From Mycobacterium sp. OTB74 (GTDB lineage: Bacteria > Actinomycetota > Actinomycetes > Mycobacteriales > Mycobacteriaceae), in the NCBI RefSeq assembly GCF_029892685.1, contig NZ_JARXVD010000005.1, positions 181,958 to 245,957 on the forward strand: a stretch of DNA of 64,000 nt, written 5' to 3'. How positions within the stretch are numbered: position 1 is the stretch's first letter; each line of letters opens with the position of its first letter. The notes beneath the pieces are model-generated. The model did not search any database. It saw nothing but the letters and a program-made list of their open reading frames with translations, and was not told the DNA's origin. The position numbers and the translations under genes are program-made. Below are positions 1 to 7,566 of this stretch, piece by piece.

Positions 1-1
1 C

Positions 2-79
2 GTGCCGGTTCGGTGCGTCGAGGTCGACAACCTCGCGCACCTGTATCTGGCCGGCCGCTCCATGGTGCCGACGCACAAC
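2..79 (+). other. C-terminal end of a first DnaB intein (inserted in the P-loop)
   Basis: The first 26 codons end in VPTHN, immediately followed by Ser (codon 80-82) and the DnaB sequence STLGLDF. His-Asn followed by Ser is the canonical C-terminal splice junction. The extein position is the Walker A motif (GKS/T), a known intein site in mycobacterial DnaB. Only the tail is in the window, so the presence of an endonuclease domain cannot be judged. Confidence 0.88.
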
Positions 80-2032
80 TCGACCCTTGGCCTGGACTTC
101 ATGCGCTCGGCGTCCATCAGGCACCGGCTGGCCAGCGTCATCTTCTCGCTGGAAATGAGCAAGACCGAGATCGTCATGCGACTGCTCTCGGCCGAGGCCA
201 AGATCAAGCTGGGCGACATGCGCTCGGGCCGGATGAGCGATGACGACTGGACCAAGCTGGCCCGCCGCATGAGCGAGATTTCCGAGGCGCCGCTGTACAT
301 CGACGACTCACCGAACCTGACCATGATGGAGATTCGGGCCAAGGCCCGGCGGCTGCACCAGAAGGCCGATCTGCGGCTGATCGTGGTGGACTACATGCAG
401 CTGATGTCCTCGGGCAAGAAGTTCGAGTCGCGCCAGCAGGAAGTCTCGGAGTTCTCTCGGTCACTGAAGCTGATGGCCAAGGAGCTCGAGGTTCCGGTGG
501 TGGCCATCAGCCAGCTGAACCGCGGTCCCGAGCAGCGGACGGATAAGCGGCCGCAGGTATCGGACCTTCGTGAGTCGGGCTGCTTGACTGCGTCGACGCG
601 AATCCTGCGCGCCGACAACGGTTCTGAGGTCACCTTTGGTGAGCTGATGGCGACCGGGGAGCGGCCGCTGGTGTGGTCGCTCGATGAGCGCAAGCGCATG
701 GTCGCCCGGCCGATGACCAACGTGTTCTACAGCGGGCGCAAGGAAGTCTTCCTGCTGCGGCTGGCGTCGGGACGCCAGGTGGAAGCTACGGCCAACCACC
801 CCTTCATGACGCTGAACGGTTGGGTTCCGTTGGGCGAGTTGACCGTTAGTGATCGCCTCGCGGTGCCGCGCACCGTGCCCGAGCCGGTGCAGACCGAGCG
901 CATGAATGAATCCGAGATCATCATGCTGGCGCACATGATCGGCGACGGGTCGTGCGTGAAGCGTCAGCCGATCCGGTACGCGTCGATCGATGAGGCGAAC
1001 CTGGGCGCGGTGTCTGGAGCCGCCGGGCACTTCGGCGTTACCGCGGTGCGCGACGAGTACGCCGCGGCCCGGGTGACATCCCTGCGTTTGCCCGCGCCCT
1101 ATCGGTTGACTCACGGGAAGCGGAACCCGATCGCGGCATGGCTGGACAAGCTGGGGCTCTTCGGCAAGCGGAGCTACGAAAAGTTCGTTCCCAAAGAGGT
1201 TTTCGCGCTGCCCAACGATCAGGTCGCGTTGTTCCTGCGACACCTGTGGGCGACGGATGGGTCGGTGCGGTGGGAACCCGTTGCGGGCCAAGGGAAGATC
1301 TACTACGCGACGACCAGCCGCCAATTAGCTGAGGACGTGGTGCAGTTACTCCTGCGCGTAGGCGTGCAGGGACGCATCAAGCGGACGAAGAAGGTCGGCT
1401 ATCGCGACTGCTGGAATGTGTGGATCGATCGCGCAGAGAACCAGACTGCATTTCTCAACAACGTTGGAGTGCATGGCGCGCGTGGCGAGAAGGCTCGTGA
1501 GGTTCTAGCTGAGCTGAACACGCGGACGCGCAAGCCGGGCGCTGACACTGTGCCAGTCGAAGTCTGGGACAAGGTGCAAAAAGCGATGGATGCCAAGCGG
1601 TGGTCCAATCGCGACCTGAGTCTCGCGGCGAATGTGACTGTCTCCCAGTCGCGTTGGAAGCACGCGCCTGGCCGCTCAACGCTGCACCGCATGGCCGCAG
1701 CACTGAACAATCCCGAACTGCATGACCTCGCTACGAACGATGTGTTCTGGGACGAGATCGTCGAGATCACCAGTGTCGGTGAGCATGATGTTTACGACGG
1801 CACCGTTGAAGGCACGCATAATTTTATGGCAAATTGCATAAACTTGCATAATTCTTTGGAACAAGATGCCGATATGGTGATGCTGCTTCACCGGCCGGAC
1901 GCGATCGACCGCGAAGACCCACGCGGTGGTGAAGCCGATATCATCTTGGGTAAGCACCGTAACGGTCCGACTGCGAATATCACTGTGGCACACCAGCTTC
2001 ACTTCTCGCGGTTCACGAATATGGCGCGGTAG
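2..2032 (+). CDS. dnaB: Replicative DNA helicase DnaB, 3' part, interrupted by inteins
   Basis: DnaB is the hexameric ATP-dependent helicase that unwinds DNA at the replication fork. The window opens inside the gene, so the N-terminal domain and upstream extein are missing. The visible frame codes for the last 26 residues of one intein, the helicase core from STLGLDFMRSA (just after the Walker A lysine), a complete second intein of 424 residues, and the C-terminal extein from SLEQDADMVMLLHRPD to the stop at 2030-2032. Joining the exteins restores DLRESG-SLEQDADMVMLL, the expected DnaB motif. The core carries the Walker B-like stretch LIVVDYMQLM and the SQLNRGPEQR segment. The family identity is certain. 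The true start lies outside the window. Confidence 0.97.
   Translation: MPVRCVEVDNLAHLYLAGRSMVPTHNSTLGLDFMRSASIRHRLASVIFSLEMSKTEIVMRLLSAEAKIKLGDMRSGRMSDDDWTKLARRMSEISEAPLYIDDSPNLTMMEIRAKARRLHQKADLRLIVVDYMQLMSSGKKFESRQQEVSEFSRSLKLMAKELEVPVVAISQLNRGPEQRTDKRPQVSDLRESGCLTASTRILRADNGSEVTFGELMATGERPLVWSLDERKRMVARPMTNVFYSGRKEVFLLRLASGRQVEATANHPFMTLNGWVPLGELTVSDRLAVPRTVPEPVQTERMNESEIIMLAHMIGDGSCVKRQPIRYASIDEANLGAVSGAAGHFGVTAVRDEYAAARVTSLRLPAPYRLTHGKRNPIAAWLDKLGLFGKRSYEKFVPKEVFALPNDQVALFLRHLWATDGSVRWEPVAGQGKIYYATTSRQLAEDVVQLLLRVGVQGRIKRTKKVGYRDCWNVWIDRAENQTAFLNNVGVHGARGEKAREVLAELNTRTRKPGADTVPVEVWDKVQKAMDAKRWSNRDLSLAANVTVSQSRWKHAPGRSTLHRMAAALNNPELHDLATNDVFWDEIVEITSVGEHDVYDGTVEGTHNFMANCINLHNSLEQDADMVMLLHRPDAIDREDPRGGEADIILGKHRNGPTANITVAHQLHFSRFTNMAR
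581..1852 (+). other. Second DnaB intein with LAGLIDADG homing endonuclease
   Basis: The intein starts at Cys (codon 581-583) after DLRESG and ends with His-Asn (1847-1852) before Ser of SLEQDAD. It shows the N-terminal splicing block CLTASTRILRADNG, block B with TANHPF, two LAGLIDADG-type endonuclease motifs (LAHMIGDGS near residue 308 of the frame and LRHLWATDGS near residue 412), and a C-terminal block ending INLHN. At 424 residues it is the size of a full intein with endonuclease. Both acidic endonuclease residues are present, so it looks active. The last 60 bases are markedly AT-rich, with GCATAA repeated three times, unlike the host extein. Confidence 0.95.
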
Positions 2033-2496
2033 TCGCTGCTGCTGCTGGTGTAGGGCCTCACGGAACGTGGCGGAATCTCACGGACGGTGGCGGAGTGATG
2101 GCGTATCCGCCAGGCTGGTTGAGACACGCGGACTGTTCAATTACCAGAGCAGTCTGATCCGATTGCAGGCCGAGGCGAAGTTCGTCGGGATCGGTCACAT
2201 CGGTGGAACGCATTTAGCTGGCTACGTGCATCCGAGGAATCACAAACGACGGCTGGCGCAGAAGATTCCTCGGGCGGTTCCACGAGTGCAGCGCGGTCAG
2301 CCGCGGCTTCAGCTCACATCATGTGTGCCGCCACTCAATGCAAAAAGAACGTTGACATCAGACGCCTCTACCGCCATCGATTCACAACGTGCACATCGGC
2401 TGCTTGAGCTGAGCAAGTGCAGTAGTCGACCACTCTATGGCGTTCTCGCTAGCGACAGCATTATGGCGTTGTCGACTGGAATCCGAAGGAGGCCCA
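2033..2496. other. Intergenic region after dnaB, no convincing gene
   Basis: About 460 bases separate dnaB from the next supported start at 2497. Frames run through it, but none has a ribosome-binding site or recognisable protein. It holds two tandem 20-base units (2054-2093) that recur after the next gene, and is otherwise featureless to me. It is probably a decayed insertion. Confidence 0.6.
2054..2093 (+). repeat. Left pair of 20-bp tandem units flanking the zincin-like gene
   Basis: Two adjacent 20-base units (2054-2073 and 2074-2093) share the core CTCACGGA..GTGGCGG. Two units of the same type and orientation lie at 4370-4409, with core AATCTCA....TGGCCA. Short tandem units of this kind resemble the multiple terminal repeats of IS21-family elements, but no transposase gene is present, so this assignment is an inference. 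Confidence 0.55.
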
Positions 2497-4380
2497 ATGA
2501 TCGCCTTCATCCGTGCGAGCTTCCCCGGCACCCCCGCGAAAGCGGTTTGGTCGGACACTGTCGCGCACAACTGGATGGATCCGACGATCCCGTTCAGCTT
2601 GGCGCACTTCTGGAAGTTGTCTACGTTTCACCAAGTTGACCTCCAATATCACCTGTTTCCACCGGTGGTGCTGGACGATCCGAGACCTGGGGCATCCGAC
2701 CCCCGCGATCAGTTAGTTCGGGCGGTGCTCGATGAGGTGGACCGGTCGTCGCACCCGAACTGGAACCTATTCGATCGGTGCATCATCAATTTCGCGCAGA
2801 CGACTGATCTCTTTGGCGGCGGCGCACATCGAGCACCGAATGGAAAGCTCATTTTGGCGGCTGTGTTCGACGTGAACAGTCGATTCGACGAGGCGTGCCA
2901 GGAGGTCGGACACACGTTCAACCTGCAACACGAGTTGGGCGGCTCTTGGTACTACTCGTGGGGCAGTCTGACGAATGAGTACGAATGCCCGTACTCGGTG
3001 ATGAGCGCCGCCACGATGGATCTCACCTGGACGCGGAAAATCGATCCACGACTTCCGGGAGCGGCAAGGCCCGAACTTCCGCAGAATGTGGTGGGGCCCT
3101 ACGTGCCGGCCGTCCATCTGTACATAAACCAATATGGAGCCGTGAACCCATCCGGCGCCTTCAACAACGTGTACTCGGTGAATTACGTGCCCGCGACCTA
3201 TGAGCACACTCAAGTGAGCTTAGAACTGGTGGCGCGTGACGTGGCGATTGCCGCATGGCCGAATCGCAGACCCGTGCTGGCGGTTGTGCCACCGATTGTC
3301 CCCGGCGGCGACACGCACTTTCTTGAGTTACGCCGCAAGGACGCGTTTTATGACGCGGGCATCGGTAACGCGTCTATTACAATCCTCGCCGCCAGCTTCT
3401 TCAGCGGTAGCGGCGCCGTCGCCGATCCGGCAACTATCCGGATCCGCTATGTGGATCGCATCGATCTTGAGGGAGTCGAAGGCGATCTCGACTACCATTC
3501 CTTCGCCGGCCGATTTGTGGTGCGGGTCAATTCTTACGATGACGATTTCGCCGCCGTGAATCTCACTGTCGGTGGTGGCGACGCGTGGAAAAACTTCTCG
3601 GTGAGCCTGGCTGATCCGGCCGTCGACCGTGCACTGCGAGACAGCTCTGATTGGCGGCCAGCGACGGTCGCACCATGTCCGATCTACCCGAAGGGCGACT
3701 ACTCCTACCGCTACAAGAGATACTCGACGTTCTTTGTGCTCCGAGCCCACTCCATCGGATACGAGCGACCTGCCTATGCATGGTATCTCGAGAATGTTTG
3801 GCTCGATCCGGCGGGTTCGGGAGTCGAAATTGAAGTGCCATGTCGTGATGTCGACGGTCACGAACTCGGGCCTCCTGTCGTGCGACGGGTCGGCTGCCAA
3901 TACCAGATCAACGGCGGCAGGCTGGAACTCGCTTTCGCGGCGAACGAATTCGCCGACATCAACATCGGAGTCCGTGTAGTCGTTGGGGAATCGTCACCGG
4001 AAGTCATGAAGAACTTCTACCCTGAGCGGTCGATCTTCACCACGATCCGAGTTGACAACCTAGAGATCGAGTGGGACGACCGCTATCAGGAAGCGCAGCT
4101 CCGCTGCTGGAAAAAGTTCCTAGATATCGAACGGCAGTTCAGCAAATCGCTACCTCCCATCCCCCCGATCCCGCCGATCCCTGAACCTGACCCGCGTCTC
4201 GACGACCGCACCATTGCCCTGCTGCAATGGCTCATTCAGTCGAATCCCGTTGCCGCGACCGCGGCAATCGACGCAGTGGCGCAGGTGGCGAACATTAGTC
4301 GAGCGCAGGAGCTGAGGCAGACGATCGCGTCCACACCACCGAGACCCGCGACGATAACCACGACTGCGGAATCTCATTGA
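2497..4380 (+). CDS. Predicted zincin-fold (metalloprotease-like) protein, first zinc His replaced
   Basis: I do not recognise a specific family for this 627-residue protein. The start at 2497 is preceded by AAGGAGG (2486-2492), which makes it better than the in-frame ATG at 2437. Residues 135-145 read QEVGHTFNLQH, matching the zincin motif HExxHxxxxxH except that the first His is Gln. About 28 residues later comes CPYSVMSA, which could serve as a Met-turn. Residues after about 200 look beta-rich. Near the C terminus there is a Pro-Ile repeat (LPPIPPIPPIPEPDP) followed by a short helical tail. No signal peptide is evident. It may be an inactive or altered metalloprotease. The gene is bracketed by repeats and sits in a scarred region, which suggests acquisition. 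Confidence 0.8.
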   Translation: MIAFIRASFPGTPAKAVWSDTVAHNWMDPTIPFSLAHFWKLSTFHQVDLQYHLFPPVVLDDPRPGASDPRDQLVRAVLDEVDRSSHPNWNLFDRCIINFAQTTDLFGGGAHRAPNGKLILAAVFDVNSRFDEACQEVGHTFNLQHELGGSWYYSWGSLTNEYECPYSVMSAATMDLTWTRKIDPRLPGAARPELPQNVVGPYVPAVHLYINQYGAVNPSGAFNNVYSVNYVPATYEHTQVSLELVARDVAIAAWPNRRPVLAVVPPIVPGGDTHFLELRRKDAFYDAGIGNASITILAASFFSGSGAVADPATIRIRYVDRIDLEGVEGDLDYHSFAGRFVVRVNSYDDDFAAVNLTVGGGDAWKNFSVSLADPAVDRALRDSSDWRPATVAPCPIYPKGDYSYRYKRYSTFFVLRAHSIGYERPAYAWYLENVWLDPAGSGVEIEVPCRDVDGHELGPPVVRRVGCQYQINGGRLELAFAANEFADINIGVRVVVGESSPEVMKNFYPERSIFTTIRVDNLEIEWDDRYQEAQLRCWKKFLDIERQFSKSLPPIPPIPPIPEPDPRLDDRTIALLQWLIQSNPVAATAAIDAVAQVANISRAQELRQTIASTPPRPATITTTAESH

Positions 4381-4409
4381 GCGTGGCCAAATCTCACGCA
4401 GCATGGCCA
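4370..4409 (+). repeat. Right pair of 20-bp tandem units
   Basis: Units at 4370-4389 and 4390-4409 both start AATCTCA and end TGGCCA. They match the pair at 2054-2093 in layout and orientation. The first unit overlaps the stop codon of the zincin-like gene, so that protein's last residues may come from the repeat. Confidence 0.55.
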
Positions 4410-4458
4410 ATGGGTGCCGGGAGCGACAAAACCGCATGTCATGTCATCCCGCTCACTC

Positions 4459-4570
4459 TGTAGGAATGGACGCGGCTCGTGAGACAAACGCAGGTGCAGC
4501 CGCTGTGAGACAAATCGAATAACCCCAGGTCAGACCCGCGGATATGTGCAGCTCAACATGAGAACCTACA
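4459..4570 (+). repeat. 112-bp MITE-like element, copy A
   Basis: The element begins TGTAGG and ends CCTACA, a 6-bp terminal inverted repeat. It contains two internal GTGAGACAAA-type direct repeats. A second copy of exactly 112 bp, in the same orientation and at roughly 75-80 percent identity by eye, lies at 18014-18125. It has no coding capacity. Its right end abuts the point where the hydrolase fragment on the minus strand loses homology. Confidence 0.65.
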
Positions 4571-4930
4571 GCTGGCGCGCAGCATGGCAGGTAGGGCCGA
4601 CTGGGCCATCGCGAACACGGACGTGCACTCGCTGCCGACGGCGTCGAGCACCGCGAGAAGCCCGTCGGTCCAGGACTGGATTGCCGGAATCTCGTTGATA
4701 GGCAACGCATCTGAGCTACCCATCCCGAGCAGGTCGGTCAGGATCAAGCGGCTGAACGAGGCCAGTCGACGGAGATGGCCACCGATGGTCGGCTCATCCC
4801 ACAGGAGGTCGATCGGGAACGACCCGGTGGGAATGAACAGAAGATCGGGCCCGCTGTCACCGACTACTTGGTACGCGACATGGTGGCCGTTGGCATCCCG
4901 CGCGTAGACCGTCTCGGGTATGGCCACCAT
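4553..4930 (-). pseudogene. Truncated alpha/beta-hydrolase (LipJ/hydrolase-cyclase type), N-terminal fragment
   Basis: From ATG 4930 the protein reads MVAIPETVYARDANG...HVAYQVVGDSGPDLLFIPTGSFP...LLGMGSSD, the N-terminal strand order of an alpha/beta-hydrolase. It resembles the mycobacterial proteins that couple this domain to a C-terminal class III nucleotide cyclase (Rv1900c type). It continues through the nucleophile-elbow region (VFAMAQSALPAMLRA, where a G-x-S-x-G would normally be) and stops making sense at about 4571, where the 112-bp repeat begins. Only about 120 residues remain; the cap, catalytic Asp/His and any cyclase domain are gone. This is almost certainly a broken gene. Confidence 0.7.
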
Positions 4931-5024
4931 CGCATGAGGATGCCACCCGGATCGGACCGTGGCCAGCGCGCTGACACCGCCCGCACCGTCAGCGCCGACG
5001 CCCACGCGCGGGTCAGCTGACTGC

Positions 5025-5726
5025 CTACCCCGGTCGTGTGACGCCCGCGAAACCGGAGAGCGCGAACCACGTCGGCATCGCACGGCGAATGGAACTGGGC
5101 GCGTCGATCGTCAACGCCGAATTCCGTTGTGCAGCAGTCCAAGACAGGTCACCCCGCCAGATGCCCGTCATGGTGCGCAGGTTGGTGGTGACGGTCGCGG
5201 TGACCGGCTGCCCGGGGTCGGTGTCACAGACGTCGGCGGCGTCGGGCGTGATCACCAGCCACCAGTGCCTGCCGCGCGGGTCCACATCGGGGAAGCGGAA
5301 GTGGACGACGGCGCGCCCCTCGGGGACCGCACCGTGGTTGATGTTGCGGTGCATGTCCCACAGGAGCAGTTTGGGGTTGAGGTCTTCGTCGCCGAGTTCG
5401 CCGATCCACCGGACACCCCACACGCCGATGGCTTCCACAATGGGCCACAGTTCGTGGCCCGCCGTCGTCAGCACGTAGCGGACGTCGCTGCCGTCCACCA
5501 GCCGTTCCACGATTCCGGCCCGCGTCAGCTGCTGCAGGCGTTTGGACAGCAGGGTCGGCGACATCTGCGGGACCCCGCGCCGTAAGTCGTTGAAATGCTC
5601 GCTGCCACAGGATAGTTCGCGGACGATCAGCATGGTCCACCGCTCGTCGAGCAATTCCATTGCTTTGGCGACGGGGCAGAACTGGTGGTACGAGGCGCCC
5701 ATCGATTCAGCGTATGACCACGGCAT
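5025..5726 (-). CDS. HxlR-family winged-helix transcriptional regulator
   Basis: The N-terminal part, ASYHQFCPVAKAMELLDERWTMLIVRELSCG, followed by HFNDLRRGVPQMSPTLLSKRLQQLTRAGIVER, is a typical HxlR DNA-binding domain: a Cys-containing N-terminal helix, a winged helix and a conserved MSPTLLSKRL recognition helix. The C-terminal half (about 120 residues) resembles an SCP2/sterol-carrier-like extension seen in longer members. ATG 5726 gives 233 residues; ATG 5702 is an equally plausible start, as neither has a clear ribosome-binding site. It is transcribed away from the methyltransferase at 5802, which it may regulate. HxlR proteins often respond to electrophiles or redox signals, but the inducer here is unknown. 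Confidence 0.9.
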   Translation of the reverse strand: MPWSYAESMGASYHQFCPVAKAMELLDERWTMLIVRELSCGSEHFNDLRRGVPQMSPTLLSKRLQQLTRAGIVERLVDGSDVRYVLTTAGHELWPIVEAIGVWGVRWIGELGDEDLNPKLLLWDMHRNINHGAVPEGRAVVHFRFPDVDPRGRHWWLVITPDAADVCDTDPGQPVTATVTTNLRTMTGIWRGDLSWTAAQRNSALTIDAPSSIRRAMPTWFALSGFAGVTRPG

Positions 5727-5801
5727 TGCGCAGTCCAGATCGTGTACTAGCCGTCGTGACCCAGCGCTCGTAGCGTCAGCATCACCGAGAAGGGAGCCGA
5801 C

Positions 5802-6635
5802 ATGACCAATGCAGCTGCACCGACCGAGGATCGCGCACTCAAAGAGCGGCACCGCGCCATGTGGGCGCTGGGGGACTATCCGACGCTGGCGAATGACGTC
5901 ATCGCCGACCTCGGCCTAGTCCTGGTCACCGCATGCGGGATAGGGGAGGGCGACCGGGTGCTGGATGTCGCCGCGGGGTCTGGCAACGCTGCCATTCCCG
6001 CAGCCTGCGCGGGTGCCGAGGTGATTGCCTCTGACCTGACGCCCGAGTTGCTCGATGCCGGCAGGGCACGTGCGGAGCACGATGGCCTACAACTGACCTG
6101 GCAGCAAGCTGACGCCGAGGCACTTCCCTATGGCAACAACGAGTTTGACGTCGTCATGTCGTGCCTCGGGGTGATGTTCGCCCCGCACCACCAGGCCGGC
6201 GCCGACGAGTTGGTCCGGGTCTGTCGGGCCGGCGGCACGATCGGTTTGATCAACTGGACGCCGGAGGGCTTCATCGGCCAGATGTTCGCCACCATGAAGC
6301 CGTACGCGCCGCCGCCGCCACCCGGTGCGCAGCCACCACCGCTGTGGGGCAGCGAAGAGCATGTCCGCGCGTTGTTCGGCGACCGGGTGACAGACCTCGA
6401 TATCCATCGCCAGACCGTCACCGTCGACCACTTCGCCAGGCCGGAAGACTTCCGCGACTACTTCAAAGCCCGCTACGGGCCGACGATTTCCGTCTACCGC
6501 AGCATCGCCGACGACGCTGACCGCACCGCGGCCCTTGATGAGGCCCTGGCCGCGCTGGCCCGAAAGTTCAACCGCGGCAGCGACACTGCCGTGCTCGACT
6601 GGGAGTACCTGCTCATCACAGCGCGTAAGCGCTGA
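5802..6635 (+). CDS. Class I SAM-dependent methyltransferase
   Basis: This 277-residue protein carries the SAM-binding motif VLDVAAGSGNAAIPAA (near residues 53-68), an acidic residue ending the second strand (VIASDLT), and the LPYGNNEFDVVMS motif, all typical of UbiE/Methyltransf_11 enzymes acting on small molecules. The substrate is not predictable. The start follows AGAAGGGAG with normal spacing. The next gene begins 13 bases after its stop, indicating an operon with the VOC protein, and the HxlR regulator is divergent. A Pro-rich loop (APPPPPPGAQPPP) in the middle is a local oddity, probably a cap-loop insertion. Confidence 0.92.
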   Translation: MTNAAAPTEDRALKERHRAMWALGDYPTLANDVIADLGLVLVTACGIGEGDRVLDVAAGSGNAAIPAACAGAEVIASDLTPELLDAGRARAEHDGLQLTWQQADAEALPYGNNEFDVVMSCLGVMFAPHHQAGADELVRVCRAGGTIGLINWTPEGFIGQMFATMKPYAPPPPPGAQPPPLWGSEEHVRALFGDRVTDLDIHRQTVTVDHFARPEDFRDYFKARYGPTISVYRSIADDADRTAALDEALAALARKFNRGSDTAVLDWEYLLITARKR

Positions 6636-6648
6636 GAACGGGATCGAC

Positions 6649-7071
6649 ATGACCACACCGGCTCCGCTGGCCCATATCGCAGTGACGGTTCGCGATCTCG
6701 CGGTGAGCGCTCCGTGGTACCGAGCGCTATTCGGAACCGGCCCGGTGTTGGATGAGCACACCGACGGAGGCTTCCACCACGTCGTCTTCATACTCAGGGG
6801 AAACACCTTGTTCGGACTGCATCAGCACGCCAAACCCGCTGCGGCAGCGGACTTCAGCGAGTTCAATGTCGGCCTGGACCATGTCGCGTTCGGCTGCGCA
6901 GACCGCGCCGAACTCGAACAACGGGCACAGCAGCTCGACGCGTTGGGCATCACCCATGGTGGCGTCGTCGACGCGCATTACGGTTCGGGGGTCAGCTTCC
7001 GTGACCCCGACGGCATCGCGCTGGAGTTTTTCGCGCCGCCGGCGTGTGTGCGCACGATCAGCGATTGTTGA
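6649..7071 (+). CDS. VOC-superfamily (glyoxalase/dioxygenase-like) protein
   Basis: This 140-residue protein starts MTTPAPLAHIAVTVRDLAVSAPWYRALFG, a classic VOC opening with the first metal-ligand His (LAHIAV). The second half has GLDHVAFGCADRAEL and ends SFRDPDGIALEFFA, the conserved DPDG.xxE ending with a candidate metal-binding Glu. It is the usual length for a single two-module VOC domain. Members include glyoxalases, fosfomycin-type resistance proteins and extradiol dioxygenases, and the specific activity cannot be told. It lies in an apparent operon with the methyltransferase. The start at 6649 was chosen for the domain boundary; upstream in-frame codons lie inside the previous gene. 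Confidence 0.9.
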   Translation: MTTPAPLAHIAVTVRDLAVSAPWYRALFGTGPVLDEHTDGGFHHVVFILRGNTLFGLHQHAKPAAAADFSEFNVGLDHVAFGCADRAELEQRAQQLDALGITHGGVVDAHYGSGVSFRDPDGIALEFFAPPACVRTISDC

Positions 7072-7472
7072 AGATGATGAGCAACGCGGTGATCAGATCG
7101 TCGTGGATGACGAGGTAGTTTGTGAGGATCAGTTCGTCAGGCAGGTTGGTCTTGTCGTAGTCGCCGTCGTAGCGGGCCCGGAGCACCGTAATCCCTGACT
7201 GTTCAACGACTTCAGTGACTTCGTTGGTCACCCGGTCGCCGATGATCTCGGCGGCCAGCCACCCGGGTCTCGCGGCCACCAGGGCAGTCCTGGGTGCCCT
7301 CGACGGCGAGATCATGGACCACGACGACGCGGTGTTCTGACATGTCTGGCGCCGAGGCTGACCTACTCACCTGGACCGGCCCGGAGAGCGGCCCGTTGCA
7401 GGCTCTGCTGGCCAGCATCAGGAACAAATGCGAGTCGATCAGGTACGGCCCTCGGTCCGTGTAACGGGCAAT
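7058..7472 (-). pseudogene. Probable frameshifted small gene, function unknown
   Basis: Two overlapping minus-strand frames look like pieces of one protein. The upstream piece (about 7472 to 7290) reads LLEIARYTDRGPYLIDSH, then MSEHRVVVVHDLAVEGT. The downstream piece (about 7310 to 7058) reads AEIIGDRVTNEVTEVVEQSG through KTNLPDELILTNYLVIHD to its stop. Neither has a good start with a ribosome-binding site, and joining them requires a frameshift near 7290-7310. I do not recognise the family. It overlaps the end of the VOC gene by 14 bases, which also argues for decay. Confidence 0.35.
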
Positions 7473-7474
7473 TT

Positions 7475-7492
7475 CGAGTAGTCACTTACTCG
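7475..7492. promoter_or_regulatory. 18-bp operator-like motif CGAGTA-N6-TACTCG (site 1)
   Basis: CGAGTAGTCACTTACTCG has perfect 6-bp inverted arms around a 6-bp centre. It lies about 75 bases upstream of the lipoprotein start at 7567. The same arms occur at 53777-53794, with one-mismatch copies at 11098-11115 and 50702-50719. Two exact 12-base matches in 64 kb are far beyond chance expectation. Confidence 0.65.
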
Positions 7493-7566
7493 TGTGGCGC
7501 GCGTCGGTTGGTGTGAGGCTTGGCAGCAGGCCGCGACCGTGATGGCGGCTGAAAGGGGCTGTGGCG

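Noticed and set aside
461..1324. A 287-codon antisense frame inside the dnaB intein.
   Set aside because: It overlaps the intein completely and shows no domain. The plus frame is certain.
1801..1870. Three GCATAA words at the intein end, considered as a short repeat array or CRISPR-like unit.
   Set aside because: They are codons of the intein's C-terminal block (His-Asn and neighbours) and are not evenly spaced. No CRISPR array was seen anywhere in the window.
1926..2639. A plus-strand frame crossing from the end of dnaB into the zincin-like gene.
   Set aside because: It begins inside dnaB in another frame and overlaps the supported start at 2497. It has no ribosome-binding site.
2970..2996. 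TGAGTA...TACTCG inside the zincin-like gene, resembling the 18-bp motif.
   Set aside because: The spacer is 10 bases instead of 6 and it lies within coding sequence (NEYECPYSV), so it is treated as coincidence.
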